A stretch of 42,488 nt of DNA from Nostoc sp. FACHB-110 (GCF_014697425.1 NZ_JACJRU010000058.1:1-42488), one strand, 5' to 3'; shown: positions 1-9,163, counted from the stretch's first letter. The notes: a model not told the origin generated them from the letters alone. A program made the numbers and translations.

Positions 1-81
1 TGCGAATCCACGCATGATAGGGACGTGAACGCCGCAGTTAATATTAAAGTTGCCGGAGGACATTCGGAAACTCAAAACTGA
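1..81 (+). CDS. tnpB: TnpB C-terminus (partial, cut by the window start)
   Basis: Only the last 26 codons are present, read from base 1 to a TGA at 79-81. They hold C-E-S-T-H-D-R-D-V-N-A-A-V-N-I, which matches the final zinc-ribbon cysteine and the conserved H-D-R-D-x-N-A-A-x-N-I of TnpB/OrfB proteins. The Asp of that motif belongs to the split RuvC nuclease centre. TnpB is an RNA-guided nuclease that cuts the empty donor site and so helps the transposon persist. The activity of this copy cannot be judged from the fragment. Confidence 0.85.
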   Translation, partial: CESTHDRDVNAAVNIKVAGGHSETQN

Positions 82-213
82 CGTGGAGGAAAGCGTCAGA
101 CTGCCGTAAAGGTAGCAGCATCCTGTGAAGCGTCAACCCGCCAAGAATTCATACAGTTCAGTCTGTTTGATTAGATTGGAATCCTCACGCCTTCAGGCTG
201 AGGAGGATGTCAA
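1..213 (+). mobile_element. Right end of an IS200/IS605-family element
   Basis: The first 81 bases are the end of a TnpB reading frame. After it lies about 130 bp of non-coding right end that finishes in an imperfect hairpin at 183-203 (CCTCA/TGAGG and GCCT/AGGC arms with one bulged base) followed by GGATGTCAA. A subterminal hairpin and a TCAA cleavage tetranucleotide are typical of IS200/IS605 right ends, so I place the boundary at 213. In this family the tnpB 3' end and right end also give rise to the omega (reRNA) guide RNA of TnpB; that is family knowledge, not shown here. The left end and the rest of the element lie outside the window. Confidence 0.8.
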
Positions 214-2328
214 AACACTGATTGTATCTGGGGAATGTTGCTGATAGTGCTGTTGAACAACAGGTTTGGCATCTTTGGATTTGTTCGCAACTATACCTAA
301 TAAGGAAATCCCAGATACTTGGATTTCTGACAAAACTTGCTGGAGAGCAGTACGTTTTAAATGACCTAAACCTGCCACAAGCACAATACCGTTACTATTA
401 GCCGCTAATAAGTGGGCATCGGCAGATTCTAATAAAGATGGCGTGTCATAAATGACTAAATCAAAATTGGCTTGCAGTTCGCTCATTAAATGCTGCATTT
501 TTTGAGAAGCCAGTAATCTCGCAGAATCAGGAGGAATTTGCCCTGCTGTCAGTATATACAAGTTGTCTTTAATAGGCGATCGCTCAATTATATTTTGCCA
601 GTCCACACTTTGGGTAATGACATCTGTTAACCCCTGAATATTCAATACACCAACGCGCTGATGCAGGCTGGGACAACGCAGATTAGTATCTACTAACAAT
701 ACTCTTTTTCCCATTGCCGCAGCGACCTGGGCTAAATGTACCGCCACGGTAGATTTACCTTCTCCTTGACTGGCTGAACTAATGACAACAGAGGAGATAG
801 GCGAGTCTGCACCCAACAGCATCATGTTGCTGTAAAGGGAATGGAAAATGTCAAACAATGAGGCGCGATTTGTTTGCAGTAAACGTCTCGAAAGATGAAT
901 TTGAGATGCCCTATTTAGTTCTTTTCTCCAAGCAACTGTGCCTAGTAATGGTAGTTTAGTATGATTTTTTAGTTCTTGAGCCGAATAGAATATATTACTC
1001 AGTTTATCTACAACTAAAGCTGCACCTACACCTAGTATTAACCCTAAAGCACCTTCAAGGGCGAAGTTTCTCTTGGCATTATCTGAAATTACAGCAGGTT
1101 GATTTACCGGGGTTAATTTTTGCTGGAGTAATTGCCAAGGTTGTTGTTTTTGGGCTTTTTCGATTTCTAATGCTTGTTGTTTGGCTGTAATTTGAGCTAA
1201 ACGACTATTAGCTGTTTGCAATTGTTGTTGAATATTATCGTAATTGCGGCTGAGAGTGACTATATATTTTATGTCATGATTGAGAGTTTTAATTTGGTTT
1301 TCCAAAAAGCGATCTCGTCCTGCAAGGCTACGAATCTGGCTTTGTAATTCCCTTTGGACTCTAATTTCTTCCCCAGCCAACAAAGGTAGTAAATAAGCTT
1401 TCTTTTCTTTGAGGGTAATTATTTCTGGATGAGTTTCCCAAAAAACTGCTGACTTTTGAGCAATTTCCACATCTAAAGCTTGGATTTGCTCAAGTATTTT
1501 CTGATAACGTTGATTCTCACTCAGCAATGAATTACTTGCTCTTTCGCCTTGTTTTTGTGAAATTTCTTTTTGTAAATCCTGATATTTAGCTGTTAATTCT
1601 TCTAGTTGTAAGCGATTTTCGGTCTGTTGCTGTTGTAAACTAGCAACTTGACTAGTTAATTCTTGATATTTTTGTCCTGGTTCAATTAAATTATTTTCTG
1701 TTTGCAGTTTGCGTAATTGCTCTTGCCAATATTTTACCTGTGCTTGAGTTGATTTTGTTTGTTGATTAACAAATGCCAATACTTGATTAACATTCAACTG
1801 AGTTTCTTTTAAACTATATTGTAAATAAGCATCCGCCAATAATTTTGCAACATCATCAGCTAGTTTTTGGTCGGAGCTAGTATATTGTACATTGACAATA
1901 TTTGGCACTTCTGAATTAATAACTAAGCTATCAGCTAGCTGATGATAATCAAGGGCAGGATATTTTTGTTTTAGTTTATCAACAATCGGCTCAATAACTT
2001 GGGGACTGCGTAATACTTGAATAATTGTTTCAACGCTGCTGATTTCTTTGGTAGAGCTAATTTTAGCATCAGCAGTGTTTTGATTACTATCTATAACGTG
2101 AGTTGCTTGAGTAAGTGGTTTTGTTAAAATTTCAAACGAACCTATATAAATGGTTGGTTTTTGTTCAGCCTTTGGTAATGATGTGGTCGCTACTAAAGCA
2201 GTGACACCTGATATCAAGAAAAAACGACGACGCAGCACTGATAAAATTTGTTTAATATGCAGTTCATTGTCATCTTTATGATTAAAAGTAACGGATTTAG
2301 TCGGTAATGGATAATCTGTATTCAACAT
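193..2328 (-). CDS. Wzc/CpsD-type polysaccharide co-polymerase with tyrosine autokinase domain; C-terminus replaced by IS sequence
   Basis: This 711-residue protein combines a chain-length determinant (Wzz-like) part with a BY-kinase part and probably controls export and length of exopolysaccharide at the inner membrane. There is a hydrophobic segment near residues 35-55, a long coiled-coil-rich extracytoplasmic region (about 180-400), and a second membrane segment near 420-440 (ALEGALGLILGVGAALVV). The kinase domain has Walker A SASQGEGKST (about 517-526), Walker A' RVLLVDTN and Walker B LVIYDTPS. The last six sense codons and the TGA (193-213) come from the IS right end and give the tail LTSSSA. 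The Tyr-rich tail usual in these kinases is absent; only one Tyr sits near the end (QQHYQQHS). The native tail is probably on the far side of the IS, outside the window. The assignment as a BY-kinase is firm; its polysaccharide is unknown. Confidence 0.88.
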   Translation of the reverse strand: MLNTDYPLPTKSVTFNHKDDNELHIKQILSVLRRRFFLISGVTALVATTSLPKAEQKPTIYIGSFEILTKPLTQATHVIDSNQNTADAKISSTKEISSVETIIQVLRSPQVIEPIVDKLKQKYPALDYHQLADSLVINSEVPNIVNVQYTSSDQKLADDVAKLLADAYLQYSLKETQLNVNQVLAFVNQQTKSTQAQVKYWQEQLRKLQTENNLIEPGQKYQELTSQVASLQQQQTENRLQLEELTAKYQDLQKEISQKQGERASNSLLSENQRYQKILEQIQALDVEIAQKSAVFWETHPEIITLKEKKAYLLPLLAGEEIRVQRELQSQIRSLAGRDRFLENQIKTLNHDIKYIVTLSRNYDNIQQQLQTANSRLAQITAKQQALEIEKAQKQQPWQLLQQKLTPVNQPAVISDNAKRNFALEGALGLILGVGAALVVDKLSNIFYSAQELKNHTKLPLLGTVAWRKELNRASQIHLSRRLLQTNRASLFDIFHSLYSNMMLLGADSPISSVVISSASQGEGKSTVAVHLAQVAAAMGKRVLLVDTNLRCPSLHQRVGVLNIQGLTDVITQSVDWQNIIERSPIKDNLYILTAGQIPPDSARLLASQKMQHLMSELQANFDLVIYDTPSLLESADAHLLAANSNGIVLVAGLGHLKRTALQQVLSEIQVSGISLLGIVANKSKDAKPVVQQHYQQHSPDTISVLTSSSA

Positions 2329-2639
2329 AGAGTTAATAAATTAAAAGCTGAGGTTTGATGCAAATAAAACTGCTAGGTCATTTTGGGATAAATACTTAAA
2401 ATGCTTAAATTTCAACTCTGTCTACTGTTGCGTCTTAGCAAATTCATTTAATGTTGAATTAATCAGTAAGCTAGATGATTAGAAGTAAGCAGATATGTGG
2501 TTAAAAATTTACAAATAAATCTGATTAGCAATTACGTAGTATAAATACAGTAACATTGCATCCCAAAAATGTGTTACTTAGATTCTGTATTCAATCTTAG
2601 CTACACAAAATTTTTACAAAAATAACAACAACAATTTAA

Positions 2640-2754
2640 TATAGCAATTCCCAGTTAAGTGAGGTACAGGTAATATTTTGAAACGCAGAGGGTCGCAGAG
2701 TTAAGCGCAGAGGTACGCAGAAATTTGTACTTCAGCAGACTAGGAAACGCTATA
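2640..2754. repeat. MITE copy 1 (about 111 bp plus TA duplication)
   Basis: The segment starts TATAGCAATTCC and ends GGAAACGCTATA, so its ends are near-perfect inverted repeats flanked by TA dinucleotides at 2640-2641 and 2753-2754. It has no coding capacity. A second copy at 37103-37217 differs by a single base (A versus G at the sixth base of ATAGCAATTC). Short size, terminal inverted repeats and TA target duplication fit a MITE mobilised by an IS630/Tc1-mariner-type transposase; no such transposase is in the window. Confidence 0.8.
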
Positions 2755-2863
2755 TTCCAGCTAATATGCGTTCAAGTTGCACATTAGCTAATAAATATGT
2801 TGTAGCTCGAAGTTGTCATTTTGTGTTGCACAGATGTGCTGAATCATCGCTGATTAGTCGGAC

Positions 2864-2897
2864 ATAAAAAAAGAAGGGTAGTTTTTACCCTTCTTTT
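2864..2897 (-). terminator. Rho-independent terminator of the tRNA-Gln gene
   Basis: Perfect 10-bp stem (2871-2880 with 2886-2895, loop GTTTT). On the minus strand it is followed by a run of T from 2870 downward. It begins a few bases past the 3' end of the tRNA, which is transcribed in the same direction. Confidence 0.8.
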
Positions 2898-2901
2898 ACT
2901 A

Positions 2902-2973
2902 CTGGGGCGCTAGGATTCGAACCTAGGGATGGCGGGACCAAAACCCGCTGCCTTACCACTTGGCTACGCCCCA
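2902..2973 (-). tRNA. tRNA-Gln (anticodon TTG)
   Basis: The minus strand folds as a complete cloverleaf of 72 nt. The acceptor stem is TGGGGCG/CGCCCCA with discriminator G at 2902. The anticodon stem GCGGG/CCCGC encloses the loop TTTTGGT (anticodon TTG), and the T arm is CTAGG/CCTAG around TTCGAAT. The CCA end is not encoded. A terminator follows directly. Confidence 0.95.
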
Positions 2974-3043
2974 TCGCTTCACATCTGCTAATATAGCAGT
3001 CCCTAGTGGGGTAATGTCAAGTATTTTGTGCAGAAAATTTTAA

Positions 3044-4444
3044 TTATTTAGCGCGGTCTTCTATTGGTAAACTGTACCAGCCATACCAGTGACGCACTGC
3101 TAACCAAACTGCGCTTAACAAGCCGGCGACGCTTAAGGTCAGACCGCTAAACGGAACCAATAACCCAAAGACAGGTAACACTGCACCAGCAATAGTGCAG
3201 ATAATAGCAGCTAGAGAAGCACTGCGGTTTAAGCCTAAGCCCCAACTTAGCGTGAGAAAGATGAGGGAAATCATCGTCCAAGCTAATTCGGCATTCATAA
3301 AGCGGGACAGGTAGGTCAAAGTTAACATACAAGCAAAAAAGATACCAGATGCGATCGCTACATTTTTCAGACTCATAGGCAAAGATAAATACAGCAGCAA
3401 TATCCACCACAGAAATATTGCGGGTGTCAGCAATAACAAACGCGGAATAATCCCCGTGTTACGAATAGGTGCAGTGTTGGTAAACACGCCAAAGGGATTT
3501 TTGACAGAAACATTGTCTTTAAATATCCAAGTGTATTGGGTACTGTTGCGATCGGCTTTAATTTCGGTTGGTACAATACCGCTGGCAAATTCAACAGGTG
3601 TGTTGGCTATTGCTGTGAGCCGAAAGTTAGTGAGCATTTGTCCTGTGGCGTTATAAACCCAACGCGGCCCGCTTTGCGCTTGATAAGTCACGCGAAAGTT
3701 TGTCTGTTCTCCTGGTTGCAAGTTAAAAGCATAGCGATACTCTCCAGGATTTAGTGGTTCGAGTCGAGTACCAGAACGCTCTACTTTGTAGTTAGCAAGT
3801 AATGAGTAGCCGTCGGGTGGCGGTGCTTCAAAGAAAAAACTTTTAATATCATTAAGTCGATTGACGACTTGATAATCTGCACCATAATCTACACGATAAA
3901 CGGCACTGCGACCTTGAACATCTACGTTTTGTTCTAGCTTGACTTGAACTTGTGAACTAGCTAGTGACAGTAAACGCTTAACTTCTCGTTTGTCGTTAAC
4001 TTTAATTATCTTGCCGTTAACTTGGGTGTCATAAGTAAACGGTTCTTGAATGACATAGCTAATTTGAGGTGCGATTTGTTCTAGCTTATCACCAGCGACA
4101 CTTTGAGCAACTTGCGTGACTTTTGCTTGTTCCCAGTGGTGATAGCGATTACCTAAAGTTGCAGATAGAAAAAATCCGACCACCAACAGAACTAATACCA
4201 GTGTGAGATGCTGCAAACCCCGAAGAAGTTGAGAGTAACGAAAAGACCATTCACTCAGAGAAATTACGGTTTCTGGTTGCTGTTGGCGTAAAGCAAAACT
4301 GACAAGTGCGATCGCCACTCCTAAAGCTAAAACCAGAAATACTAATACAAGAAAAGCTTTTAATCCTTGACTACCAAACTGGATGAGTTCTGCTGGATGT
4401 GTCAGATCGGGTAATCCAGGAATACCCTGATTAGAAGGAGGCAT
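3044..4444 (-). CDS. Multi-pass membrane protein with an extracytoplasmic domain, unknown function
   Basis: This 466-residue protein is not one I recognise. Two hydrophobic helices lie near residues 28-50 and 75-97 (LTLVLVLLVVGFFLSATLG). Then comes a hydrophilic, beta-rich region of about 230 residues (about 100-330), and four or more helices crowd residues 335-450 (for example LLLLTPAIFLWWILLLYLSL). This gives a two-helix anchor, an exposed domain and a C-terminal membrane bundle. The start ATG at 4444 reads MPPSNQGIPG. It lies 88 bp upstream of the next minus-strand gene's stop, so the two may or may not be co-transcribed. No catalytic motif is visible. Confidence 0.7.
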   Translation of the reverse strand: MPPSNQGIPGLPDLTHPAELIQFGSQGLKAFLVLVFLVLALGVAIALVSFALRQQQPETVISLSEWSFRYSQLLRGLQHLTLVLVLLVVGFFLSATLGNRYHHWEQAKVTQVAQSVAGDKLEQIAPQISYVIQEPFTYDTQVNGKIIKVNDKREVKRLLSLASSQVQVKLEQNVDVQGRSAVYRVDYGADYQVVNRLNDIKSFFFEAPPPDGYSLLANYKVERSGTRLEPLNPGEYRYAFNLQPGEQTNFRVTYQAQSGPRWVYNATGQMLTNFRLTAIANTPVEFASGIVPTEIKADRNSTQYTWIFKDNVSVKNPFGVFTNTAPIRNTGIIPRLLLLTPAIFLWWILLLYLSLPMSLKNVAIASGIFFACMLTLTYLSRFMNAELAWTMISLIFLTLSWGLGLNRSASLAAIICTIAGAVLPVFGLLVPFSGLTLSVAGLLSAVWLAVRHWYGWYSLPIEDRAK

Positions 4445-4532
4445 TGACGTTTTTTTTACATAATTTGGAAACTCAGACTGAGGAAATCTCGCAAAAGTTT
4501 CACAAACACATGAATTATGACATTGCTAATAC

Positions 4533-4925
4533 TTATTGACCAGTACCATTATTTGCTGCTTGACAAACAATCTCCATCGAATTAGCTTCTGGAGTTCCAG
4601 GTTGAGGAGAAATTTCTTTTTGGGTTTGCCGTTCTCTAATTAACTGTCCAGATGCGTTGTAGACTGAAGATTTTTCTGTAAATAACCGACCTTCACTACA
4701 AGCAGCACGAAAAGTAGTTTTTTCTATACCGTTACCTTGTTTTTGTAAGATTGTGTATTGGCTGCCTTGGACTGAATCTGCATCTAAAACGATGGGATTA
4801 CCTTCGTTGTCAGCACCTACTTGCATATGAAAAGCTACTTGATTATTGGTGGTCTGAGCAATAGCTGTACCGCCTACTGATAAAGTAATCGCTATCATTA
4901 CGCTACCAAAGCTTTTGTAAAACAT
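4533..4925 (-). CDS. Small exported protein, unknown function
   Basis: The product is 130 residues. Its N-terminus (MFYKSFGSVMIAITLSVGG then TAIAQ) reads as a Sec signal peptide with a cleavage site after AIAQ, so the mature protein of about 105 residues is periplasmic or secreted. Two cysteines, in FRAACSEG and EIVCQAAN, could form a disulfide. The mature part resembles small cyanobacterial exported proteins of unknown function. The open frame, signal peptide and upstream gap support a real gene; I infer no activity. Confidence 0.7.
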   Translation of the reverse strand: MFYKSFGSVMIAITLSVGGTAIAQTTNNQVAFHMQVGADNEGNPIVLDADSVQGSQYTILQKQGNGIEKTTFRAACSEGRLFTEKSSVYNASGQLIRERQTQKEISPQPGTPEANSMEIVCQAANNGTGQ

Positions 4926-5800
4926 ACGGTTTAAACTTGCTGAACTCTATATTCTTTTGTATTCATATTTTCTTAATTTTTGGTGCGGTGAAATCACTGG
5001 AAATTTTCTCGAGTAAAATTAGATTTTCGGGAAAATTCTGATAATTACGTCTAATAAATCTGATTTTTTGCTACACTTAAAAATGACTAAATTTAAGTTG
5101 TTTTACGTATTAGATTTACTAATTGCTTTGGATAAAAATGTTTTACTAAGCAATTTCAAATTTGTCAAATTATTGAAAATATCTGCTTTACTTATTTCTT
5201 GAAATAATAAAAAAACCGTAGGGGAACAGCTACGGTTTTTTAACTTAAATACTGAACTCTAACCTATGTTAAAAGCTGGTGTCTTACAACTTCAGCTCTT
5301 TACCTAATCTCTAATCTCTTCGGCAATTAGTTTAACTGTTGAAAATTTATTCGTCATCACTGATTTTGCTAACAAAGGATTGTGAAATATTCATCTGTAT
5401 ATCTAGTAAATTATGTTGATTGTGTAAACTTTGAAGAATAAAATGAGAATTTTAGACAGTAATTTTACTGGGCTTTAAAAATTAAAATATACTTATATCC
5501 CAAAATTCTGCAGAAAAAATGTTATAATTATTACACATATAACCAAATAAAAATCAGTAAGCAAATTTTTGCAAAACAGCAAAATCTTACACAGCCGCCG
5601 AAATAACACTGACTGCACAAGACTAAAAAAGTGCAGCAATTATTAGGATCAAGTTAATATTATTCTATTATTCGAGATAATCTATCTATTTGCTGTGTAT
5701 TTAGGTATATATAGGAATCCGGTTTAATTGTTGAAATTATTGCGTCGTCTGGGAGTAGGGCGTGGGGAATGGGGAGTAGGAAAGAGTGAGTATAGAAGTT
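4926..5800. other. Long gap without a convincing gene; one terminator-like hairpin
   Basis: AT-rich sequence of about 870 bp. Short open frames here have no recognisable composition or start signal. The one clear structure is an 11-bp stem at 5211-5221/5230-5240 (listed separately). Near 5755-5780 there is a GGGAGTAGG-type low-complexity stretch of a kind common between Nostoc genes. Confidence 0.6.
5209..5241. terminator. Bidirectional terminator-like hairpin without an adjacent gene
   Basis: AAAAACCGTAG (5211-5221) pairs with CTACGGTTTTT (5230-5240) around an 8-base loop. T-runs follow the stem on both strands. The nearest genes are about 285 bp (the minus-strand gene starting at 4925) and 560 bp away and neither runs into it, so it may end a small RNA or be a relic. 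Confidence 0.6.
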
Positions 5801-5950
5801 ATGCTGCAAATTAAGAATAAAATCATCATCCCCCATAGCGAACTCGAAATTAGCGCGATTCGTTCTCAAGGAGCAGGGGGTCAAAACGTCAATAAAGTCG
5901 CTACAGCTATTCACTTAAGCTTCAATGTCGAAGCTTCATTACATTCTCAG
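5801..5950 (+). pseudogene. arfB: ArfB/YaeJ-like peptidyl-tRNA hydrolase, N-terminal remnant
   Basis: From the ATG at 5801 the frame reads MLQIKNK..., then SELEISAIRSQGAGGQNVNK and TAIHLSFNVEAS. This is the release-factor GGQ domain of ArfB, which rescues stalled ribosomes by hydrolysing peptidyl-tRNA. After about 48 residues the similarity stops. The frame runs into LHSQTRRHLAKGYAYVPKTR and a terminator-like hairpin, and ends at 6040 without the basic C-terminal tail needed to enter the ribosome. The usual length is about 140 residues, so this is a truncated gene. An in-frame GTG start at 5786 is possible but extends beyond the family N-terminus. Confidence 0.75.
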
Positions 5951-5994
5951 ACACGCAGGCACTTGGCTAAGGGCTACGCCTACGTTCCAAAAAC

Positions 5995-6026
5995 AAGACA
6001 CCCGACTTTGTGGAAAAGTCGGGTAT
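5995..6026 (-). terminator. Terminator after the RTX/Calx-beta gene
   Basis: A perfect 10-bp stem, ACCCGACTTT (6000-6009) with AAAGTCGGGT (6015-6024), lies just past the stop of the minus-strand gene at 6041. On the minus strand it is followed by GTCTTGTTTTTGG, a modest T-rich tail. Confidence 0.65.
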
Positions 6027-6040
6027 TGATAACTAAGTAA

Positions 6041-8785
6041 TTAAGCAATTAAACTGAAATCGCTACTACTTAAAGCAATATCAGGATTACCTAAACGGGC
6101 AAACTCAAACACGGTACTTGCACCCAAAAGACTACCATCCTGGTTGTAGAACAAGCTACCACTACTTTGGCTAAAGACAATCCGCGCACTACTGGCGTTG
6201 ACAAATTCATTATCACTGACAACCGCAAAATCAGTTAAAGCTTGTCCCGCAGCATTAGTAATTGCATTAAAAGTCGCTTTACTTAACACAATTTTGTCTT
6301 GTCCCACCTCAAACAGGCTAATGTAATCAACCCCTAAACTGGAACTAAACGCACCACTAGCTTGGAATAAATATTGATCGTTACCAGTACCGCCCGTCAA
6401 AATATCATCCCCTAGTCCACCCCAGAGGGTATCATTTCCGCCTAACCCTTGCAGTTGGTCATTTCCACTACCACCAGCCAGGAGATTATTTAAGCCATTA
6501 CCTGTGAGACGGTCATTGCCTGTACCACCTGTAGCATTTTCGATGACGTTGTTAGCAGAGAGAATTAGCTTGAGATTGCTATTCACTGTTTGTGATGTAG
6601 TCACTCCCAGATTAGCTTGGACAGCTACAGTAGTACCACTGAAGTTAATAGTATCAACACCACCTGTAGCGGTTTCAACAATTGTGTCAGTTCCCAGAGC
6701 AGTATTAGCTACGTAGGCATAAGTATCATTTCCATTTGCACCAGAGAGAGTATTATTGGCACTATTACCTGTAAGGACATTATTTCCGGCATTACCTGTA
6801 CCATTAATAGCTGCTGTTCCTGTGAGAGTGAGATTTTCGACGTTGGTAGGCAGAGTAGTAGTCGAAGAAGTTGAGAGAGTATCGGTGATAGTTGTAGTAA
6901 CAGTGTTCGTACCCAAGCTGGCATTAGTGGGAGAAGTCAGGCTGAGTGTAAAGGTTTCATTTGCTTCATTGGTGGAATCATTGAGAATGGCGATATTAAT
7001 GACTTTACTAGTTTCCCCTGGGTTGAAAGTTAGAGTTCCAGTGGTGTTGGTGTAGTCTACTCCTGCTGTAGCTGTACCATTAGCAGTGGCATACCGCACA
7101 GTGATAGTTTGGCTACTGGCTTGGGACAGACTAACTGTATAGGTGGCGTTTTGAGGGCTAGTTAAGCCTTCGACTATGGTTTGGCCAGCACTAAGATTTA
7201 TGGTGATGCCGGAGGGATCATCATCAGTAATGGTTCCGGTTACAGGTGTTGTCGTACCGATGGTGTAACCTGTACCGCTTGCTAAAGTCAAAGCAACGGT
7301 TTCATTACTTTCATCGGTGGTGTCGGCCGTGGGGTTAATAGTCAGGATGGCTGTACTTGCACCCGCAGCAAAGGTAATTGTGCCTGTGGTAGTGGTGAAA
7401 CTGGCTGCACCGCTTTGAGTGTAGTCAGTGTTCAAGGTAGCTGTACCAGCAACTCCAAAGTTAATTGTTAAGGCGTTGGTAGTACTGCCTGTGCGGGTGA
7501 AGGTGTAAATCAGATTGGGAGTACCGTCTTCAGTTACGCTACTGGGAGAGACGGCTAGTGTGATAGAGGGTAAAGCAGTGCCAATGGGGATAGTTTGATC
7601 TAAAAATTGTGCTTGTTCGATGTCATTCAATATATCTACACCATCACGATTAGCCACTGTATCGGTAATTGTGAATACTCCATTTGAACTTGTAATTTGA
7701 TATTGGGAACGATTACCTGAATAAACAGCGATATCATTACCCGCACCACCGTAGAGGGTATCAGAACCAAATCCACCTAATAATCTGTCATTTCCTTGTT
7801 CCCCAAACAAACGGTCATTACCATCATTGCCTTGAAGAGTGTCATCACCCAAACCACCAAACAAATCGTCATTGTAGTCTGTGCCTGTGATATTGTCATT
7901 CACCACTGCCGTACTGAAAATGAAATCCGTGGTTAGCAGTTGGGTTTTACTCAAGCCATTGATTTTGAGTTGGTAGTTGCCACTGGAGAAGTTGTTGAAG
8001 CGCGCCGCAATGGTGGCATTTCCTACTGAGTCATCATTGAGGAGTAGTTGCAGGGTATTGTTGTCGCTAATGCCCACAGTTCTCAAGTCGATTTTGTCTT
8101 GTCCCTGTACAAAATCTGTGACTACATCCACCGACTGGGCCGATGTGAAACTGTTGAAGGTCTCAAACACAAACACGTCATTACCCGCACCACCGTAGAG
8201 GGTATCAGAACCAAATCCACCTAATAATCTGTCATTTCCTTGTTCCCCAAACAAACGGTCATTACCATCATTGCCTTGAAGAGTGTCATCACCCAAACCA
8301 CCAAACAAATCGTCATTGTAGTCTGTGCCTGTGATATTGTCATTCACCACTGCCGTACTGAAAATGAAATCCGTGGTTAGCAGTTGGGTTTTACTCAAGC
8401 CACTGATTTTGAGTTGGTAGTTGCCACTGGAGAAGTTGTTGAAGCGCGCCGCAATGGTGGCATTGCCGGCTGAGTCATTATTGAGGAGTAGTTGCAGGGT
8501 ATTGTTGTCGCTGATGCCCACAGTCCTCAAGTCGATTTTGTCTTGTCCCTGTACGAAATCTGTGACTACATCCACATCCTGGGCCGATGTGGAAGTGTTG
8601 AAGGTCTCGAACACAAACACGTCATTACCTGCACCACCAGTTAGCGTATCAGAACCAGAACCTCCTGATAATTGATCATTTCCACCTAGTCCAGAGAGTG
8701 TGTCATTACCAGCCAATCCCTGAATAATATCGCCTCCAGATGTCCCTATTAAGTTGTCGTTGTTGTTGGTTCCTAGAATATCCAT
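6041..8785 (-). CDS. Secreted RTX calcium-binding protein with Calx-beta domains
   Basis: The product is 914 residues with no Sec signal, as expected for type I secretion. The order is: RTX nonapeptides at the N-terminus (NDNLIGTSGGD, GNDTLSGLGGND); a segment AGNDVFVFETFN...DFVQGQDKIDLRTVGI as in the serralysin C-terminal family; a near-identical second copy of the 148-residue unit; two Calx-beta domains (about 405-515 and 527-635); a second block of RTX repeats (about 665-800); and a C-terminal VFEFARLGNPDIALSSSDF that may act as secretion signal. RTX repeats bind calcium outside the cell. No protease or lipase catalytic motif is visible, so a structural or adhesive surface role is more likely than an enzymatic one. 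A terminator follows the stop. Confidence 0.85.
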   Translation of the reverse strand: MDILGTNNNDNLIGTSGGDIIQGLAGNDTLSGLGGNDQLSGGSGSDTLTGGAGNDVFVFETFNTSTSAQDVDVVTDFVQGQDKIDLRTVGISDNNTLQLLLNNDSAGNATIAARFNNFSSGNYQLKISGLSKTQLLTTDFIFSTAVVNDNITGTDYNDDLFGGLGDDTLQGNDGNDRLFGEQGNDRLLGGFGSDTLYGGAGNDVFVFETFNSFTSAQSVDVVTDFVQGQDKIDLRTVGISDNNTLQLLLNDDSVGNATIAARFNNFSSGNYQLKINGLSKTQLLTTDFIFSTAVVNDNITGTDYNDDLFGGLGDDTLQGNDGNDRLFGEQGNDRLLGGFGSDTLYGGAGNDIAVYSGNRSQYQITSSNGVFTITDTVANRDGVDILNDIEQAQFLDQTIPIGTALPSITLAVSPSSVTEDGTPNLIYTFTRTGSTTNALTINFGVAGTATLNTDYTQSGAASFTTTTGTITFAAGASTAILTINPTADTTDESNETVALTLASGTGYTIGTTTPVTGTITDDDPSGITINLSAGQTIVEGLTSPQNATYTVSLSQASSQTITVRYATANGTATAGVDYTNTTGTLTFNPGETSKVINIAILNDSTNEANETFTLSLTSPTNASLGTNTVTTTITDTLSTSSTTTLPTNVENLTLTGTAAINGTGNAGNNVLTGNSANNTLSGANGNDTYAYVANTALGTDTIVETATGGVDTINFSGTTVAVQANLGVTTSQTVNSNLKLILSANNVIENATGGTGNDRLTGNGLNNLLAGGSGNDQLQGLGGNDTLWGGLGDDILTGGTGNDQYLFQASGAFSSSLGVDYISLFEVGQDKIVLSKATFNAITNAAGQALTDFAVVSDNEFVNASSARIVFSQSSGSLFYNQDGSLLGASTVFEFARLGNPDIALSSSDFSLIA
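7737..8624 (-). repeat. 444-bp tandem duplication inside the RTX gene
   Basis: Bases 7737-8180 and 8181-8624 align at an exact offset of 444 bp (148 codons) and look almost identical over long stretches, with scattered single-base changes (for example CCATTGATTTTG versus CCACTGATTTTG). The offset is a multiple of three, so the frame is kept. The unit covers one RTX block plus one serralysin-C-like segment. Confidence 0.85.
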
Positions 8786-9163
8786 GTTTATCTTGTCCTT
8801 TTGAGTATCAACCTCATTTCATGAACACAATCAATAGTTGGCAGAGAGATTTGTTAGCAATCTCTGTCAATCACATTGCATGTTCATACAAATTCGGTGG
8901 CAATGTATAACCTGGCAATGCCTATAGAACCTATTGGACATCTTTTACGGTATTAAAGTAAAGTGGGGTACGGATTTTTTTCAAAAATCAAATATGAGTC
9001 CTATAGTTAGATAACTCTCAGAATTATTTCCCAGAGGACAAGGAACAAGCAATAGACCATAAAGAAATCCCCATAATTAAAATTTGGGGATTTGAAGTAC
9101 AGGTCTACACAAATTTTCTCTCAAGTTCTCAAAGCTATTCCCTGAATAAACAGCTTCATCGCT
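8786..9163. other. Intergenic gap; terminator-like hairpin at 9065-9093
   Basis: No gene seen. AAATCCCCA (9065-9073) pairs with TGGGGATTT (9085-9093) downstream of the minus-strand gene that stops at 9164, and is a plausible but weak terminator because the T-run after it is short. The part near 8786 is the likely promoter and leader of the RTX gene. Confidence 0.5.

Noticed and set aside
6504..8675. Plus-strand frames opposite the RTX gene
   Set aside because: They are antisense shadows of the repetitive, Gly/Asp/Asn-rich coding sequence; their composition follows the codons of the minus-strand gene.
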